Shown here: positions 8,937 to 17,423 of the stretch, piece by piece | How positions within the stretch are numbered: the stretch's first letter is position 1 | How the letters are laid out: each line of letters starts with the position of its first letter | Source: DATARR01 sp036376245 | GTDB taxonomy: Bacteria; Acidobacteriota; Thermoanaerobaculia; Multivoradales; UBA5704 | Length of the DNA: 64,000 nt | Reading direction: 5' to 3' | Assembly: GCA_036376245.1 (NCBI GenBank) | Contig: DASVAS010000035.1 | Coordinates: 190,480-254,479, forward strand | Made by a program: the position numbers and the translations under genes | Notes under the pieces: generated by a model | Seen by the model: only the letters and a program-made list of their open reading frames with translations | What the model was told of the DNA's origin: nothing | The model's database searches: none

Positions 8937-9539
8937 GTGAAGACAAAGACGATCCTCAAGGCGCTTGCGCTCTCGCTCCTCCTGCCGGGGGCCGTTCTGG
9001 CCCAGCCGGCGACCTACAAGGTGGACGCCGACCACAGCGGCGTCAACTTCACCATCCGGCACTTCGTGTCCAACGTGCCCGGCCGCTTCCGGGACTTCGA
9101 CGGCGTAATCAAGTACGACCCCAAGAACCCGGCGGCGAGCAGCGTGGAGTTCACGGTCCAGGCGGCCTCCATCGACACGGACAACAACAACCGCGACGAG
9201 CACCTGCGCTCGCCCGACTTCTTCGACGTCCAGAAGTTCCCCACCCTGACCTTCACCAGCACCAAGGTGGTCCCGAAGGGGAGCAACATGCTGGACGTCA
9301 CGGGCAACATGACCATGCACGGGGTGACGAAGCAGATCACGATCCCGGTGGAGGTCATGGGCTTCGTGAAGACGCCCCGCGGCGAGAAGGGTGGATTCGA
9401 GACCAACTTCAAGATCGACCGCAAGGAGTACGGCATCACCTGGAACAACGTGATGGACTCCGGCCCGGTCCTCGGCGACGAGGTGAAGATCACCATCGCC
9501 ATCGAGGCGAACCGGCAGGCGGAAGCGCCGGCGAAGTAG
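8937..9539 (+). CDS. YceI-family secreted protein
   Basis: A 200-residue protein from a GTG start preceded by AAGGAG. Residues 1-22 are a signal peptide (KALALSLLLPGAVLA|QP). The mature part carries the YceI pattern: YKVDADHSGVNFTIRHF, VEFTVQAASIDTDNNNRDEHL, DVQKFPTLTF and MTMHGVTKQI. YceI proteins are lipocalin-like beta-barrels in the periplasm or secreted, often binding polyisoprenoids. It stands alone between repeat copies, and its physiological role here is not shown. Confidence 0.93.
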   Translation: MKTKTILKALALSLLLPGAVLAQPATYKVDADHSGVNFTIRHFVSNVPGRFRDFDGVIKYDPKNPAASSVEFTVQAASIDTDNNNRDEHLRSPDFFDVQKFPTLTFTSTKVVPKGSNMLDVTGNMTMHGVTKQITIPVEVMGFVKTPRGEKGGFETNFKIDRKEYGITWNNVMDSGPVLGDEVKITIAIEANRQAEAPAK

Positions 9540-9577
9540 GTTTTCAGACTGCCTTGCCCTCTGGGGCGTTCTGCCCT

Positions 9578-9624
9578 GCGAGACCTCACCCCCTGGCCCC
9601 CTCTCCTGCAAGCAGGAGAGGGGG
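9578..9624. repeat. CCTCACCC-family repeat, half copy
   Basis: Begins GCGAGACCTCACCCCC and contains one hairpin, CCCCCTCTCCTGC/GCAGGAGAGGGGG, but lacks the closing GGTGAGGTCTCG arm seen in full copies. It is placed just after the YceI stop codon and may serve as that gene's transcript end. Confidence 0.75.
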
Positions 9625-9710
9625 AACGTGACTCACTCCTACTGCCGCGACCCCGCCAGCGCACCTCCAGCAGCTAAACAAGCCGGCCTCGGAAGGGTCT
9701 CAGGAGAGAC

Positions 9711-11633
9711 ATGACGAGGCCCGAAATCTGGAAGAGCCGGTTGCGCCCGAAGAGGGAGGTCGAGAATTTTGATCTCCGGATCTGGAAGGGGCCGGAAGAT
9801 CGATATGTAGCGAACGTCCATGATCGAGGCGGAAGTGTCGCCGAAGTCAGGTTTTCCAGCCCCTTTACCGAAGCGGAGATCCGCGAGTCGTTGGCCGCGG
9901 CGATCGGCCAGATTCGGGATATGAAGCCCGCGCCGCCCGAAGTCCGGAATCTGGCGAAGGAATTCGGGCTCCGTCTCTTCGAAAAGGTGTTTACCGGCGA
10001 GATCCAATGGGCGTGGATGAAGCGTCTCGATGGGGCTCAGAAGGAGGGAGAAGAGCTGCGGCTCCGTTTGATGCTGAAAGAGCCGGAGATCTGGAACTGG
10101 CCGTGGGAATTCCTGCACGACGACAATCCAAGCCGGGGATTTCTGGCGGTGCTGCCGGGGATGCAGGTTGTTCGCTACATCGAGACCAGCCTTCCTGTTC
10201 GGCCGCTCCGTGTCCGCCCGCCGCTACGGATTCTCGCGGTCGCATCCTCTCCTTCGGGAATCGCTGCCGTTTCGGTCAAAGAGGAGCTGGAGGAACTGGC
10301 GAAAGCTCTGGAGCCACTGCGTCAGGCGGGCTGGGTTGAGATCGAGCGCTTGGAAGAAGTCACCCGGGAGACGCTGCTCCGAAAGCTCCGGGAAGAGACC
10401 TTCCACGTCCTTCACTTTGTCGGCCACAGCACCTTCAGCACAGATCTAGGCGGCGAGGTCATCCTCGAGAATGAGAGCGGCTCTCCCGATCCAATCAGTA
10501 GCCAGGACCTCAGCCTGCTCCTGAAAGTGCAACCCCGGCTCCGACTCATCGTGCTCAATGCCTGTGAAGGAGCACGGGGCGACCACTCCGACGACTTTGC
10601 GGGCGTGGCGCAAAACCTAGTCAGGAACGGATTTTCCGCCGTGATCGCCATGAGATCCGTGGTGTCGGACGGTGCGGCCGTCACGTTCGCCCGCCATTTC
10701 TATGAAGCGTTGTCTCGCCGGGAACCCTTGGACCGTGCCATCTCCGAGGCCCGGCAGGCGATGTATTTCAAAGGCTCGACCATGGAGTGGGGAAGCCCAG
10801 TCCTGACGATGCGCTGCCCGGACGGGGTCCTGTTCGACCTGACTCTGGTGGAGATAGGCATCGCCAGGTTACGCCGATTTTTTTCGAAGTGGAGACGGAC
10901 TCTCCTGGTGCTGTTGGTGCTTGCCCTGAGCTTCGGTGCCTTCCGGTCCACCCGGCGCTGGATCGATCCCAATTTCCTATGGACACCGTTCAACCCTCCG
11001 GAATGTCCCTCGCTTCCCGGATTACGAATCGCGTTTGTCTTGGTGGAGCCCGGCCGGTTTACTGTCGGGAATGTCGAAGGAGATACGAGGCGCAGAAGAG
11101 AGGCGAAGATCGAGCATCCCTACTGCATAGCTCGTTTCGAGACCACGCAGAGGCTCTGGAGGAAAGTCATGAAGGAGAAGCGGAGCCGGCGGAAGGGCGC
11201 GGGTTTGCCCGTCGCCTCGGTTTCGGTTGAAGACGCTCAGGCTTTCTTCTTCGTTTTGAATCGTCGGGATTCCAAGGCTCGGTTCAGGCTCCCGAGCAAC
11301 GACGAATGGGAGTACGCCGTGCGGGCCGGTGGAAGAGCGTACTCCGAAGCGCCTCCAGACAGCGCCAATTGCGAGGATAAGGAGAACAACGACGGATTTG
11401 AGGGCACGGCTCCCGTCGGCTTGTTCCAGCGGAACGCTTGGGGTCTCTATGACATGTTTGGCAATGTCGCTGAATGGGTGAGCGATGAGTCAACCTACAG
11501 CTATCTCCGGCGTGGCGGCAGCTACAACAACGCTCTCGAGAACTGCGACTCCACCTTCGAATCCAAAGCGAAGGTAGACCGGGCGCCCGACACCGGCTTC
11601 CGTATTGTCAGAGACCCTATCGGCATGAACTAA
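9711..11633 (+). CDS. CHAT protease fused through a membrane segment to an FGE/lectin-fold domain
   Basis: A 640-residue fusion starting at ATG 9711 after a CAGGAGAG site. Residues 1-165 form an N-terminal region typical of CHAT proteins (EIWNWPWEFLHDD). Residues about 170-375 are a CHAT domain with His239 in VLHFVGHS and Cys285 in IVLNACEGA. A transmembrane helix covers about 397-411. Residues about 430-638 are a formylglycine-generating-enzyme (SUMF1-type) domain (FETTQRLW, RLPSNDEWEYA, YDMFGNVAEWV, RRGGSYNNA, DTGFRIVRD). The FGE part lacks the cysteine pair needed for formylglycine formation, so it is probably a binding module. The helix suggests the protease is cytoplasmic and the FGE domain outside, or the reverse. 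The 50-residue zinc ribbon follows 81 bases later. Function inferred: ligand-triggered protease. Confidence 0.9.
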   Translation: MTRPEIWKSRLRPKREVENFDLRIWKGPEDRYVANVHDRGGSVAEVRFSSPFTEAEIRESLAAAIGQIRDMKPAPPEVRNLAKEFGLRLFEKVFTGEIQWAWMKRLDGAQKEGEELRLRLMLKEPEIWNWPWEFLHDDNPSRGFLAVLPGMQVVRYIETSLPVRPLRVRPPLRILAVASSPSGIAAVSVKEELEELAKALEPLRQAGWVEIERLEEVTRETLLRKLREETFHVLHFVGHSTFSTDLGGEVILENESGSPDPISSQDLSLLLKVQPRLRLIVLNACEGARGDHSDDFAGVAQNLVRNGFSAVIAMRSVVSDGAAVTFARHFYEALSRREPLDRAISEARQAMYFKGSTMEWGSPVLTMRCPDGVLFDLTLVEIGIARLRRFFSKWRRTLLVLLVLALSFGAFRSTRRWIDPNFLWTPFNPPECPSLPGLRIAFVLVEPGRFTVGNVEGDTRRRREAKIEHPYCIARFETTQRLWRKVMKEKRSRRKGAGLPVASVSVEDAQAFFFVLNRRDSKARFRLPSNDEWEYAVRAGGRAYSEAPPDSANCEDKENNDGFEGTAPVGLFQRNAWGLYDMFGNVAEWVSDESTYSYLRRGGSYNNALENCDSTFESKAKVDRAPDTGFRIVRDPIGMN

Positions 11634-11714
11634 CCATCCTTCTTATCGCGGTGTCTTCCTCCTCCAGGCCGCCAAACGGCGGCGCAGCAGCTATCGACCA
11701 TAGGAGGATCGCAG

Positions 11715-11867
11715 ATGCCCTCGACCGGAGAGACCTGTCAGCAGTCAGGCGTTTATAGGTGCACTTCCTGCAATCAGCAGGAGATTCCCCTCTCAAAGGG
11801 GGAGAGGTTTCCGCCCTGCGCGACGGAGAGAAAAGGGGTGACCTGGACGCTGGTCAGGAAGGCGTGA
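11715..11867 (+). CDS. 50-residue zinc-ribbon protein, YjzC-like
   Basis: ATG at 11715 follows TAGGAGGATC (AGGAGG 8 bases upstream). The frame runs 50 codons to TGA at 11865-11867 and is followed at once by a hairpin-T terminator. The product has SGVYRCTSCNQ, then LSKGERFPPC, then TWTLVRK. That matches the short proteins with the pattern G-x-Y-x-C-x2-C, a K-G-x-x-F-P-P-C block and a final W-x-L, known as YjzC-like or small zinc ribbons. Cys16, Cys19 and Cys35 are candidate zinc ligands, with Cys8 or another residue as the fourth. A small hairpin (GCCGCC/GGCGGC, 11668-11683) lies between it and the CHAT-FGE gene. Molecular role unknown. Confidence 0.82.
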   Translation: MPSTGETCQQSGVYRCTSCNQQEIPLSKGERFPPCATERKGVTWTLVRKA

Positions 11868-11880
11868 CCAGAAGAACGAG

Positions 11881-11912
11881 ACGCGCGCCACGTCAGGCGC
11901 GCGTCGTTTTTT
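11881..11912 (+). terminator. Rho-independent terminator
   Basis: Perfect 9-bp stem ACGCGCGCC (11881-11889) and GGCGCGCGT (11896-11904) with a 6-base loop, followed by CG and six T (11907-11912). It lies 13 bases after the zinc-ribbon stop codon and 11 bases before the convergent M28 peptidase stop, so it ends plus-strand transcription. Confidence 0.9.
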
Positions 11913-11923
11913 CGAGAGAGACG

Positions 11924-13621
11924 CTACTTCGCCGCCTGCCCCACCTCCGCCAGCGCCTTCTTCCGCGCCGCCTCGAACTCATCGCCGGGATTCCATGCCG
12001 GCAACGTCGGATTCTCCGCGATCGAGAGGCCGGCGTAGAAGCCGAGTTGGGCGTCTTCGATCATGCCGTCGTAGGTCCACTTCGGATCGTATTCGTCGCT
12101 CGGCTGGTGGTAGCGGTGCTCTTCGTAGTCCTCCACCTGCTGCTTGCCCCAGTCTGCGGGCTTGCCGATGAACTCGGTGCCGTTGTCCAGGTAGATGGCG
12201 GGGACGCCGATCTTGGCGAAGTTGAACTGGTCGGAACGGTAGAAGAAGCCCCGGTCCGGGAACTGGTCGGGGAGGAGCTTGCGGCCCTGACGGTCGGCCA
12301 GCGACTTGACGACCTGGTCGAGCGAGGACTTGCCGAGACCGATGAAGGTCAGGTCCTTGGTCCGCCCCAGGACGTTGCCGCCGTCGTAGTTGATGTTGGC
12401 CGCGATCCGGCCCGCCGGGAGGGGCGGGTTCCGCGCCAGGTACTCCGAGCCCAGCAGGCCCTGCTCCTCGGCCGCCACGAAGGCGAAGAGGATCGAGCGC
12501 TTGGGACGCTGCGGCAACTCGGTGAAAGCTCTGGCCATGGCCAGGAGCTGCGCGCAGCCGGCGGCGTTGTCCACGGCGCCGTTGTAGATCTTGTCGCCGG
12601 TCTTGTCCGGCTCGCCGATCCCCAGATGGTCGTGGTGAGCGCTGTAGAGGACCACCTCGTTCTTGAGGTTCGGATCGCTGCCGGGCAGCAGACCCAGGAC
12701 GTTGGCGGTCTTCTTCCGGGTGATCTGGACCGGCAAGGTCAGCGAGGTGGTGACCCCTAAGGGGACGGGCTTGAAGTCGCGGCTCTTCGCCTGCTGGACG
12801 AGCTTGGCGAGGTCCTGGCCCGCCGCCTGGAAGAGCTTGCGGGTGGCGTCCTCGGTGGTCCAGGCCGCGACCTGGATGCGCGGCTCGCCGGCGGCGGGGA
12901 GCTCGAACTGCTCGCCGGTCCAGGAGGTCTGGACGACCTGCCAGGGGTAGCCGGCCGAGGGGGTGGTGTGGACGATGATCGCCCCGGCCGCCCCCTGCCT
13001 TGCGGCGCTCTCGTACTTGTAGGTCCAGCGGCCGTAGTAGAGCCGGCGGTTGCCCTCGAAGAGCTTGGGGTCCCAGTCCGGATCGTTGTTGAGCATGACC
13101 AGGACCTTGCCCTTGAGGTCCATGCCCTTGAAGTCGTTCCACTGGTACTCGGGGGCCTCGATGCCGTAGCCCACGAAGACCAGCTCGGCGTTGCGCAGGT
13201 TGGCGGCGGGCTCCTGGACGCCGCTGGCGGCGATGAAGTCGTCGCTGCGCTTCAGGGAGACGGTCTGGCCGCCCGCCCGGAACTCCCAGGCTTCCGGCAT
13301 GGTGGCGTTGATACCGACGATATCGAAGGGTTGCAGCCACTGGCCGTTCTGAGCGCCGGGCTGAAGGCCCAGGGATTCCATGGTGGTGGCGAGATAGGCC
13401 TGGGTCAGCTCGTCGCCCCGGCTGCCGGGGCCCCGGCCTTCCAGGAGGTCGTCGGAGAGGAAGCGGATGGGGCCTTCCAGGGAGTCGCGGTTGATCGCCT
13501 TGGCCGCCTGTTCGGCCCCGGCCGGCAGATGGAGGGGCGAGGGCTGGGCGGTCAGGACGGCCGGAGCGGCGAGAAAGAGGAGCGCCAGGGTCGTCCAGGT
13601 CCGGTTTGTTAAGTCTTTCAT
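11924..13621 (-). CDS. Secreted M28-family zinc metallopeptidase with PA domain
   Basis: A 565-residue protein with a signal peptide (TTLALLFLAAPAVLTA). The start is ATG at 13621, with GGAG about 10 bases before it; longer upstream frames are not supported. A PA (protease-associated) insert lies at about 130-270. The M28 zinc motifs are in order: SAHHDHLG (His, Asp nearby), GAVDNAAGCAQLL (bridging Asp), VAAEEQGLLGSEY (Glu pair), NINYDGGNVLG (Asp), and a C-terminal His in YEEHRYHQPSDEYD. Such enzymes are aminopeptidases or glutamate-carboxypeptidase-like exopeptidases acting outside the cytoplasm. It is convergent with the zinc-ribbon gene. Confidence 0.93.
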   Translation of the reverse strand: MKDLTNRTWTTLALLFLAAPAVLTAQPSPLHLPAGAEQAAKAINRDSLEGPIRFLSDDLLEGRGPGSRGDELTQAYLATTMESLGLQPGAQNGQWLQPFDIVGINATMPEAWEFRAGGQTVSLKRSDDFIAASGVQEPAANLRNAELVFVGYGIEAPEYQWNDFKGMDLKGKVLVMLNNDPDWDPKLFEGNRRLYYGRWTYKYESAARQGAAGAIIVHTTPSAGYPWQVVQTSWTGEQFELPAAGEPRIQVAAWTTEDATRKLFQAAGQDLAKLVQQAKSRDFKPVPLGVTTSLTLPVQITRKKTANVLGLLPGSDPNLKNEVVLYSAHHDHLGIGEPDKTGDKIYNGAVDNAAGCAQLLAMARAFTELPQRPKRSILFAFVAAEEQGLLGSEYLARNPPLPAGRIAANINYDGGNVLGRTKDLTFIGLGKSSLDQVVKSLADRQGRKLLPDQFPDRGFFYRSDQFNFAKIGVPAIYLDNGTEFIGKPADWGKQQVEDYEEHRYHQPSDEYDPKWTYDGMIEDAQLGFYAGLSIAENPTLPAWNPGDEFEAARKKALAEVGQAAK

Positions 13622-13715
13622 GAGAGATAATCTCCAGAGAGTCAATGACTTCGGCTCGGGGACTGTAACAAAGATGGTGTTCGGGGCATTCGCGGGCTGC
13701 GGAGAGCCTGCCCTG

Positions 13716-13887
13716 CGAGACCTCACCCTCGGTCCCTCTCCCATCTCCCTGCCGCCCGCCCCCGGGAGAGGGAGGGCCCTTCGATTGAGCTCTTCTTGAT
13801 CTTGGCAATACCGCTTGTTCATCGTTCCCCCTCTCCCGGGTTGGGGCGGGTGGGAGACGGGAGAGGGGGCCAGGGGGGGAGGTCTCG
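13716..13887. repeat. CCTCACCC-family palindromic repeat, full copy
   Basis: Opens CGAGACCTCACCC at 13716 and closes GAGGTCTCG at 13887, with two inner CCCTCTCCC/GGGAGAGGG hairpins. It fills most of the 356-base gap between the divergent M28 peptidase and DUF2071 genes, so the promoters of both must lie in or beside it. Confidence 0.85.
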
Positions 13888-13977
13888 AAGGGCACACGGC
13901 CCCAGCCGGCAACCCACGCTTGGACCATGCTATCGTTCCCAGGGACGGACCGGTCCGGCTCGCCAAAGGACTCGATC

Positions 13978-14808
13978 ATGCTGCGGACGACGGTGCGAGA
14001 TTGCCTCTACCTCAACTGGGCGTTCCCGGCCGAGTCGCTGCCCGAGCCGCCGGCGCCGCTGCGGTATCAGCTCCATCCCTGGCAGGGCCGGGACCACGTC
14101 TTCGCCTCGGCGCTCCTCTTCCATCAGGATTCCCTCCACTTCACCGGCCTGCCGCGGCTGAAGTTCCGCTATCCCCAGCTCAACGTCCGGGTGTGCGTGC
14201 TGGACGAGGAGGGGGTCCCCTCGGTGCTGTTCCGCAAGATGCTGATGCCCGCCTGGGTGGCCCCGGGAGTGCGGCTGATGACCCATCAGCCGGCGTCGCG
14301 GGCGCGGCTGCGCTTCCCACGGCCGTCCCGCTCCGTCAACGGCGGCCCGTGGCTGTGGCGCGCCCAGCACAAGGGGCACATGGAGGTGAAGGCGTGGCAG
14401 GACTCGCCCAAGGTGGGGGAGGGGCCGCGCCTGGGGTCGTGGGACCAGGCGGTGCGCTACTTCCAGGACCGTCCCCGGGGATATGCCCTGGCGTCCGGCC
14501 GCCTGCACCGGATCACCGTGGCCCCTACCCGGGTGGCCGTCTGGCCGGTGGGGGCCGAGGTGGACGGCGACGGCCTGCTGCCGCGCCTGCTGGAGGTCCG
14601 CGAGGGGACGTGCTGGCCCGGCCTTCACTCGGCCTGGCTGTGCCCGGAGATCCCCATCTCCTTCGAGCTGGGACTGGTCCTCAAGGTGCCGGTGGCCCCC
14701 GCGACCCTGCCCCATCCGGCGGCGGGACGGGTGGTGAGCTTCTTCCGCCCGTCGGGCTCGGGCGTCGTTGTCGGCGCCCCTCCCGAAAGGCGCCGGGCGT
14801 CGTGCTAG
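13978..14808 (+). CDS. DUF2071 (YqjF-like) protein
   Basis: A 276-residue protein from ATG 13978, preceded by AAAGGA 8 bases upstream; an in-frame ATG at 13927 would add 17 residues with no family resemblance. It contains the DUF2071 features DCLYLNWAFP near the N-terminus, a central LPRLKFRYPQLNVRVCV (the family's P-E/Q-L-N-V-R strand) and VLFRKMLMPAW. The family has an acetoacetate-decarboxylase-like fold but no settled enzymatic role. It is followed after 10 bases by the LeuB-like gene, so the two may share a transcript. Confidence 0.72.
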   Translation: MLRTTVRDCLYLNWAFPAESLPEPPAPLRYQLHPWQGRDHVFASALLFHQDSLHFTGLPRLKFRYPQLNVRVCVLDEEGVPSVLFRKMLMPAWVAPGVRLMTHQPASRARLRFPRPSRSVNGGPWLWRAQHKGHMEVKAWQDSPKVGEGPRLGSWDQAVRYFQDRPRGYALASGRLHRITVAPTRVAVWPVGAEVDGDGLLPRLLEVREGTCWPGLHSAWLCPEIPISFELGLVLKVPVAPATLPHPAAGRVVSFFRPSGSGVVVGAPPERRRASC

Positions 14809-14818
14809 CATCGCCCGC

Positions 14819-15922
14819 ATGAATTCCATTCCACCTTCGCAACGCAGGCCGCAACGCATCGCCGTGCTGCCGGGAGACGGCACGGGCAAGGACGTCACCG
14901 CCGAGGCGGTCAAGGTCCTCGAAGCCGCCGCCGAGACCTGGGATCTGCCGCTGGAGCTGGTTCATCTCGACTGGGATGCCGACCGCTACCTGGCCACCGG
15001 CGAGACCCTCCCCAAGGGGGCGCTGGAGGACTTCCGGGACAACTACTCGGCCGTGTTCATCGGCGCCTACGGCGACCCCCGGGTGCCGGACATGAAGCAC
15101 GCCGCCGACATCCTCCTGGGGATCCGCTTCGGGCTCGATCTCTATATCAACCTCCGGCCGGTGCGGCTGTACGACGCCAGCCTCTGCCCGTTGAAGGACC
15201 GCACGGAGAAGGACGTGGACTTCGTGGTCTTCCGGGAGAACACCGAGGGCGCGTACGTCAACGTGGGCGGCAACTTCAAGAAGGGGACGGCGGACGAGAT
15301 CGCGGTCCAGGAGGAGATCCACACCCGCAAGGGGGTGGAGCGGATCATCCGCGCCGCGTTCGAGTACGCGGTGGCGCACGGCCGCCGCGAGGTCCTGATG
15401 AGCGACAAGTCGAACGTGATGCGCTACGGGCACGACCTCTGGCAGCGGGTGTTCGCCGAGGTCTCCGCCGAGTTCCCGCAGATCCAGTCGCGTCACATGT
15501 TCGTGGACGCCCTGACCATGCAGATGGTCAAGCACCCCGAGTCGCTGGACGTGATCGTCACCAACAACATGTTCGGCGACATCATCACGGACCTCGGCGC
15601 GGCGCTCCAGGGCGGCCTGGGGGTGGCGGCGTCGGCGAACCTGCACCCGGGCCGGACGTCGATGTTCGAGCCGGTCCACGGCTCGGCGCCCAAGTACGCC
15701 GGCACCGGCAAGGCCAACCCCATCGGGGCGATCCTCTCGGCGACGCTGATGCTGGACTACCTCGGCCACGCCGAGGCCGCGAAGACGATCGACGAGGCCG
15801 TCGCCCGCTCTTTCCGCGAGGGGCAGACCACCCCGGACCTGGGCGGCTCGCTGACCACGTCGCAGGTGGGGGATCTGATCGCGCGGGCGGCTTCCACCTC
15901 CAGGTCTTCCATGCTGGTTTGA
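14819..15922 (+). CDS. Isocitrate/isopropylmalate-type beta-decarboxylating dehydrogenase
   Basis: A 367-residue protein of the IDH/IPMDH family, NAD(P)-dependent and metal-requiring. Visible are VLPGDGTGKDV at the N-terminus, the substrate region LYINLRPVRLY, VVFRENTEGAY, the metal-binding NNMFGDIITDLGA, and the nucleotide site FEPVHGSAPKYAGTGKANPIG. Where classical LeuB has a G-G-P-K-W loop, this protein reads FIGAYGDPRVPDMKHA, so it may not be a standard 3-isopropylmalate dehydrogenase. A LeuA/homocitrate-synthase-type gene follows. Exact substrate (isopropylmalate, homoisocitrate or another 2-hydroxy acid) is unresolved. ATG at 14819 is chosen over an upstream in-frame ATG because homology begins at RIAVLPGDG. 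Confidence 0.85.
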   Translation: MNSIPPSQRRPQRIAVLPGDGTGKDVTAEAVKVLEAAAETWDLPLELVHLDWDADRYLATGETLPKGALEDFRDNYSAVFIGAYGDPRVPDMKHAADILLGIRFGLDLYINLRPVRLYDASLCPLKDRTEKDVDFVVFRENTEGAYVNVGGNFKKGTADEIAVQEEIHTRKGVERIIRAAFEYAVAHGRREVLMSDKSNVMRYGHDLWQRVFAEVSAEFPQIQSRHMFVDALTMQMVKHPESLDVIVTNNMFGDIITDLGAALQGGLGVAASANLHPGRTSMFEPVHGSAPKYAGTGKANPIGAILSATLMLDYLGHAEAAKTIDEAVARSFREGQTTPDLGGSLTTSQVGDLIARAASTSRSSMLV

Positions 15923-15935
15923 GCCGTCCGCCCTT

Positions 15936-16072
15936 CGAGACCTCACCCCCTGGCCCCCTCTCCCACCGCCCTCCCGCCCGACCGGGAGAGGGGGAACGAC
16001 GAGGAGGCGGCCTTGCCTGCGCCGGAGAGACCTCCCTCTCCTTTCAGGAGAGGGACCGAGGGTGAGGTCTCG
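15936..16072. repeat. CCTCACCC-family palindromic repeat, full copy
   Basis: Inverted outer arms CGAGACCTCACCC (15936) and GGGTGAGGTCTCG (ending 16072). Inner hairpins are CTCTCCC/GGGAGAG and CCCTCTCCT/AGGAGAGGG. It lies between the LeuB-like and LeuA-like genes. Confidence 0.88.
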
Positions 16073-16151
16073 GCAGGCCGCCCCAGCGGGCAAGACCGGC
16101 GAGGAGCCTTATAATTCACGTTGCAACCCGGAGTCCTTTGGAGGACCTTGA

Positions 16152-17423
16152 ATGCACCCCAGTGAGTCCGAGCTGATCTACGACTGGAACCGCGCCGCCG
16201 GCTCGGAGCTTCGCCCCGCGCGGGGCAAGGTGGAGCTGGACGACGAGACGCTTCGGGACGGCCTGCAGTCGCCGTCCGTCCGCAATCCCCCGATCGAGGA
16301 CAAGCTGAAGATCCTCCACATGATGGCGGAGCTCGGGATCGAGTCCGCCGACATCGGTCTGCCCGGGGCGGGACCGCACGTGGCGCGCGACGTGGAGATC
16401 CTGGCCCGCGAGATCGTGGACCAGCGCCTGCGCATCGAGCCCAACTGCGCGGCCCGCACGGTGATCGCGGACATCCAGCCGGTGGTCGAGATCTCGCAGA
16501 AGGTCGGCATCGCCATCGAGGTGGCGGCCTTCATCGGTTCGTCGCCGATCCGCCAGTACGCCGAGGGGTGGACCCTCGACCGCATGCTCAAGCTCTCCCG
16601 CGAGGCGGTGGAGTTCGCGGTCAAGAACAACCTGCCGGTGATGTACGTCACCGAGGATACGACGCGGGCGGACCCCGAGGACCTGCGCCGGCTCTACACC
16701 GCGGCGGTGGAGGCGGGGGCGCGGCGGGTGTGCGTGGCCGACACGGTGGGGCACGCGACGCCCAACGGCGCGCGCAACGTCATCCGCTTCATCCGCGAGG
16801 TGGTGGACGCCACGGGCGAGGACGTGAAGGTGGACTGGCACGGCCACCGCGACCGCGGCATGTCGGTGATCAACGCGCTGGCCGCCGCCGAGGCGGGCGC
16901 CGACCGGCTGCACGGCACGGCGGTGGGCATCGGCGAGCGGGTGGGCAACTGCGCCATCGACCTGCTGCTGATCAACATGCAGCTCCTGGGCTGGATCGAC
17001 CGCGATCTCCACCGTCTCCAGGAGTACTGCCAGTTCGTGGCGGAGAAGACGGGCGTGCCGCTGCCGGACAACTACCCGGTGGTGGGCAAGGACGCCTTCC
17101 GCACCGGCACGGGCGTGCACGCGTCGGCCATCATCAAGGCCCGCGCGCGCGGCGAGGACTGGCTGGCCGACCGCGTCTACTCGTCGATCCCGGCGGGGCT
17201 GATCGGCTGCCGCCAGGTGATCGAGGTCGGTCCGATGAGCGGCGAGTCCAACGTCGTCTACTGGCTTCAGGAGCGGGGCATCGAGGCCACTCCCGAGCTG
17301 GTCAAGGAGATCTTCCAGAAGGCGAAAGCGGCCGTGGCGACCCTGGAAGAGGGGGAGATCCTGGAGATCTGCACGGCCCGCGGCGTAACGCCGCAGGACC
17401 TGCGGCCCCGGGCCCTGCCTTGA
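16152..17423 (+). CDS. LeuA/homocitrate-synthase-family aldolase (HMGL-like TIM barrel)
   Basis: A 423-residue protein starting at ATG 16152. It has the HMGL-like/DRE-TIM fold: DDETLRDGLQSPSVRN (metal- and substrate-binding R-D-G-Q pattern), the central DTVGHATPNGARN, and the metal-binding VDWHGHRDRGM with His-x-His. GIGERVGNCAIDLLL is the family GxGERxGN signature. The enzyme condenses acetyl-CoA with a 2-oxo acid. It is shorter than typical LeuA (over 500 residues) and lacks room for the full C-terminal leucine-binding regulatory domain, so feedback inhibition is unlikely. Paired with the LeuB-like dehydrogenase upstream. No leuCD-type isomerase genes are in view. Confidence 0.85.
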   Translation: MHPSESELIYDWNRAAGSELRPARGKVELDDETLRDGLQSPSVRNPPIEDKLKILHMMAELGIESADIGLPGAGPHVARDVEILAREIVDQRLRIEPNCAARTVIADIQPVVEISQKVGIAIEVAAFIGSSPIRQYAEGWTLDRMLKLSREAVEFAVKNNLPVMYVTEDTTRADPEDLRRLYTAAVEAGARRVCVADTVGHATPNGARNVIRFIREVVDATGEDVKVDWHGHRDRGMSVINALAAAEAGADRLHGTAVGIGERVGNCAIDLLLINMQLLGWIDRDLHRLQEYCQFVAEKTGVPLPDNYPVVGKDAFRTGTGVHASAIIKARARGEDWLADRVYSSIPAGLIGCRQVIEVGPMSGESNVVYWLQERGIEATPELVKEIFQKAKAAVATLEEGEILEICTARGVTPQDLRPRALP

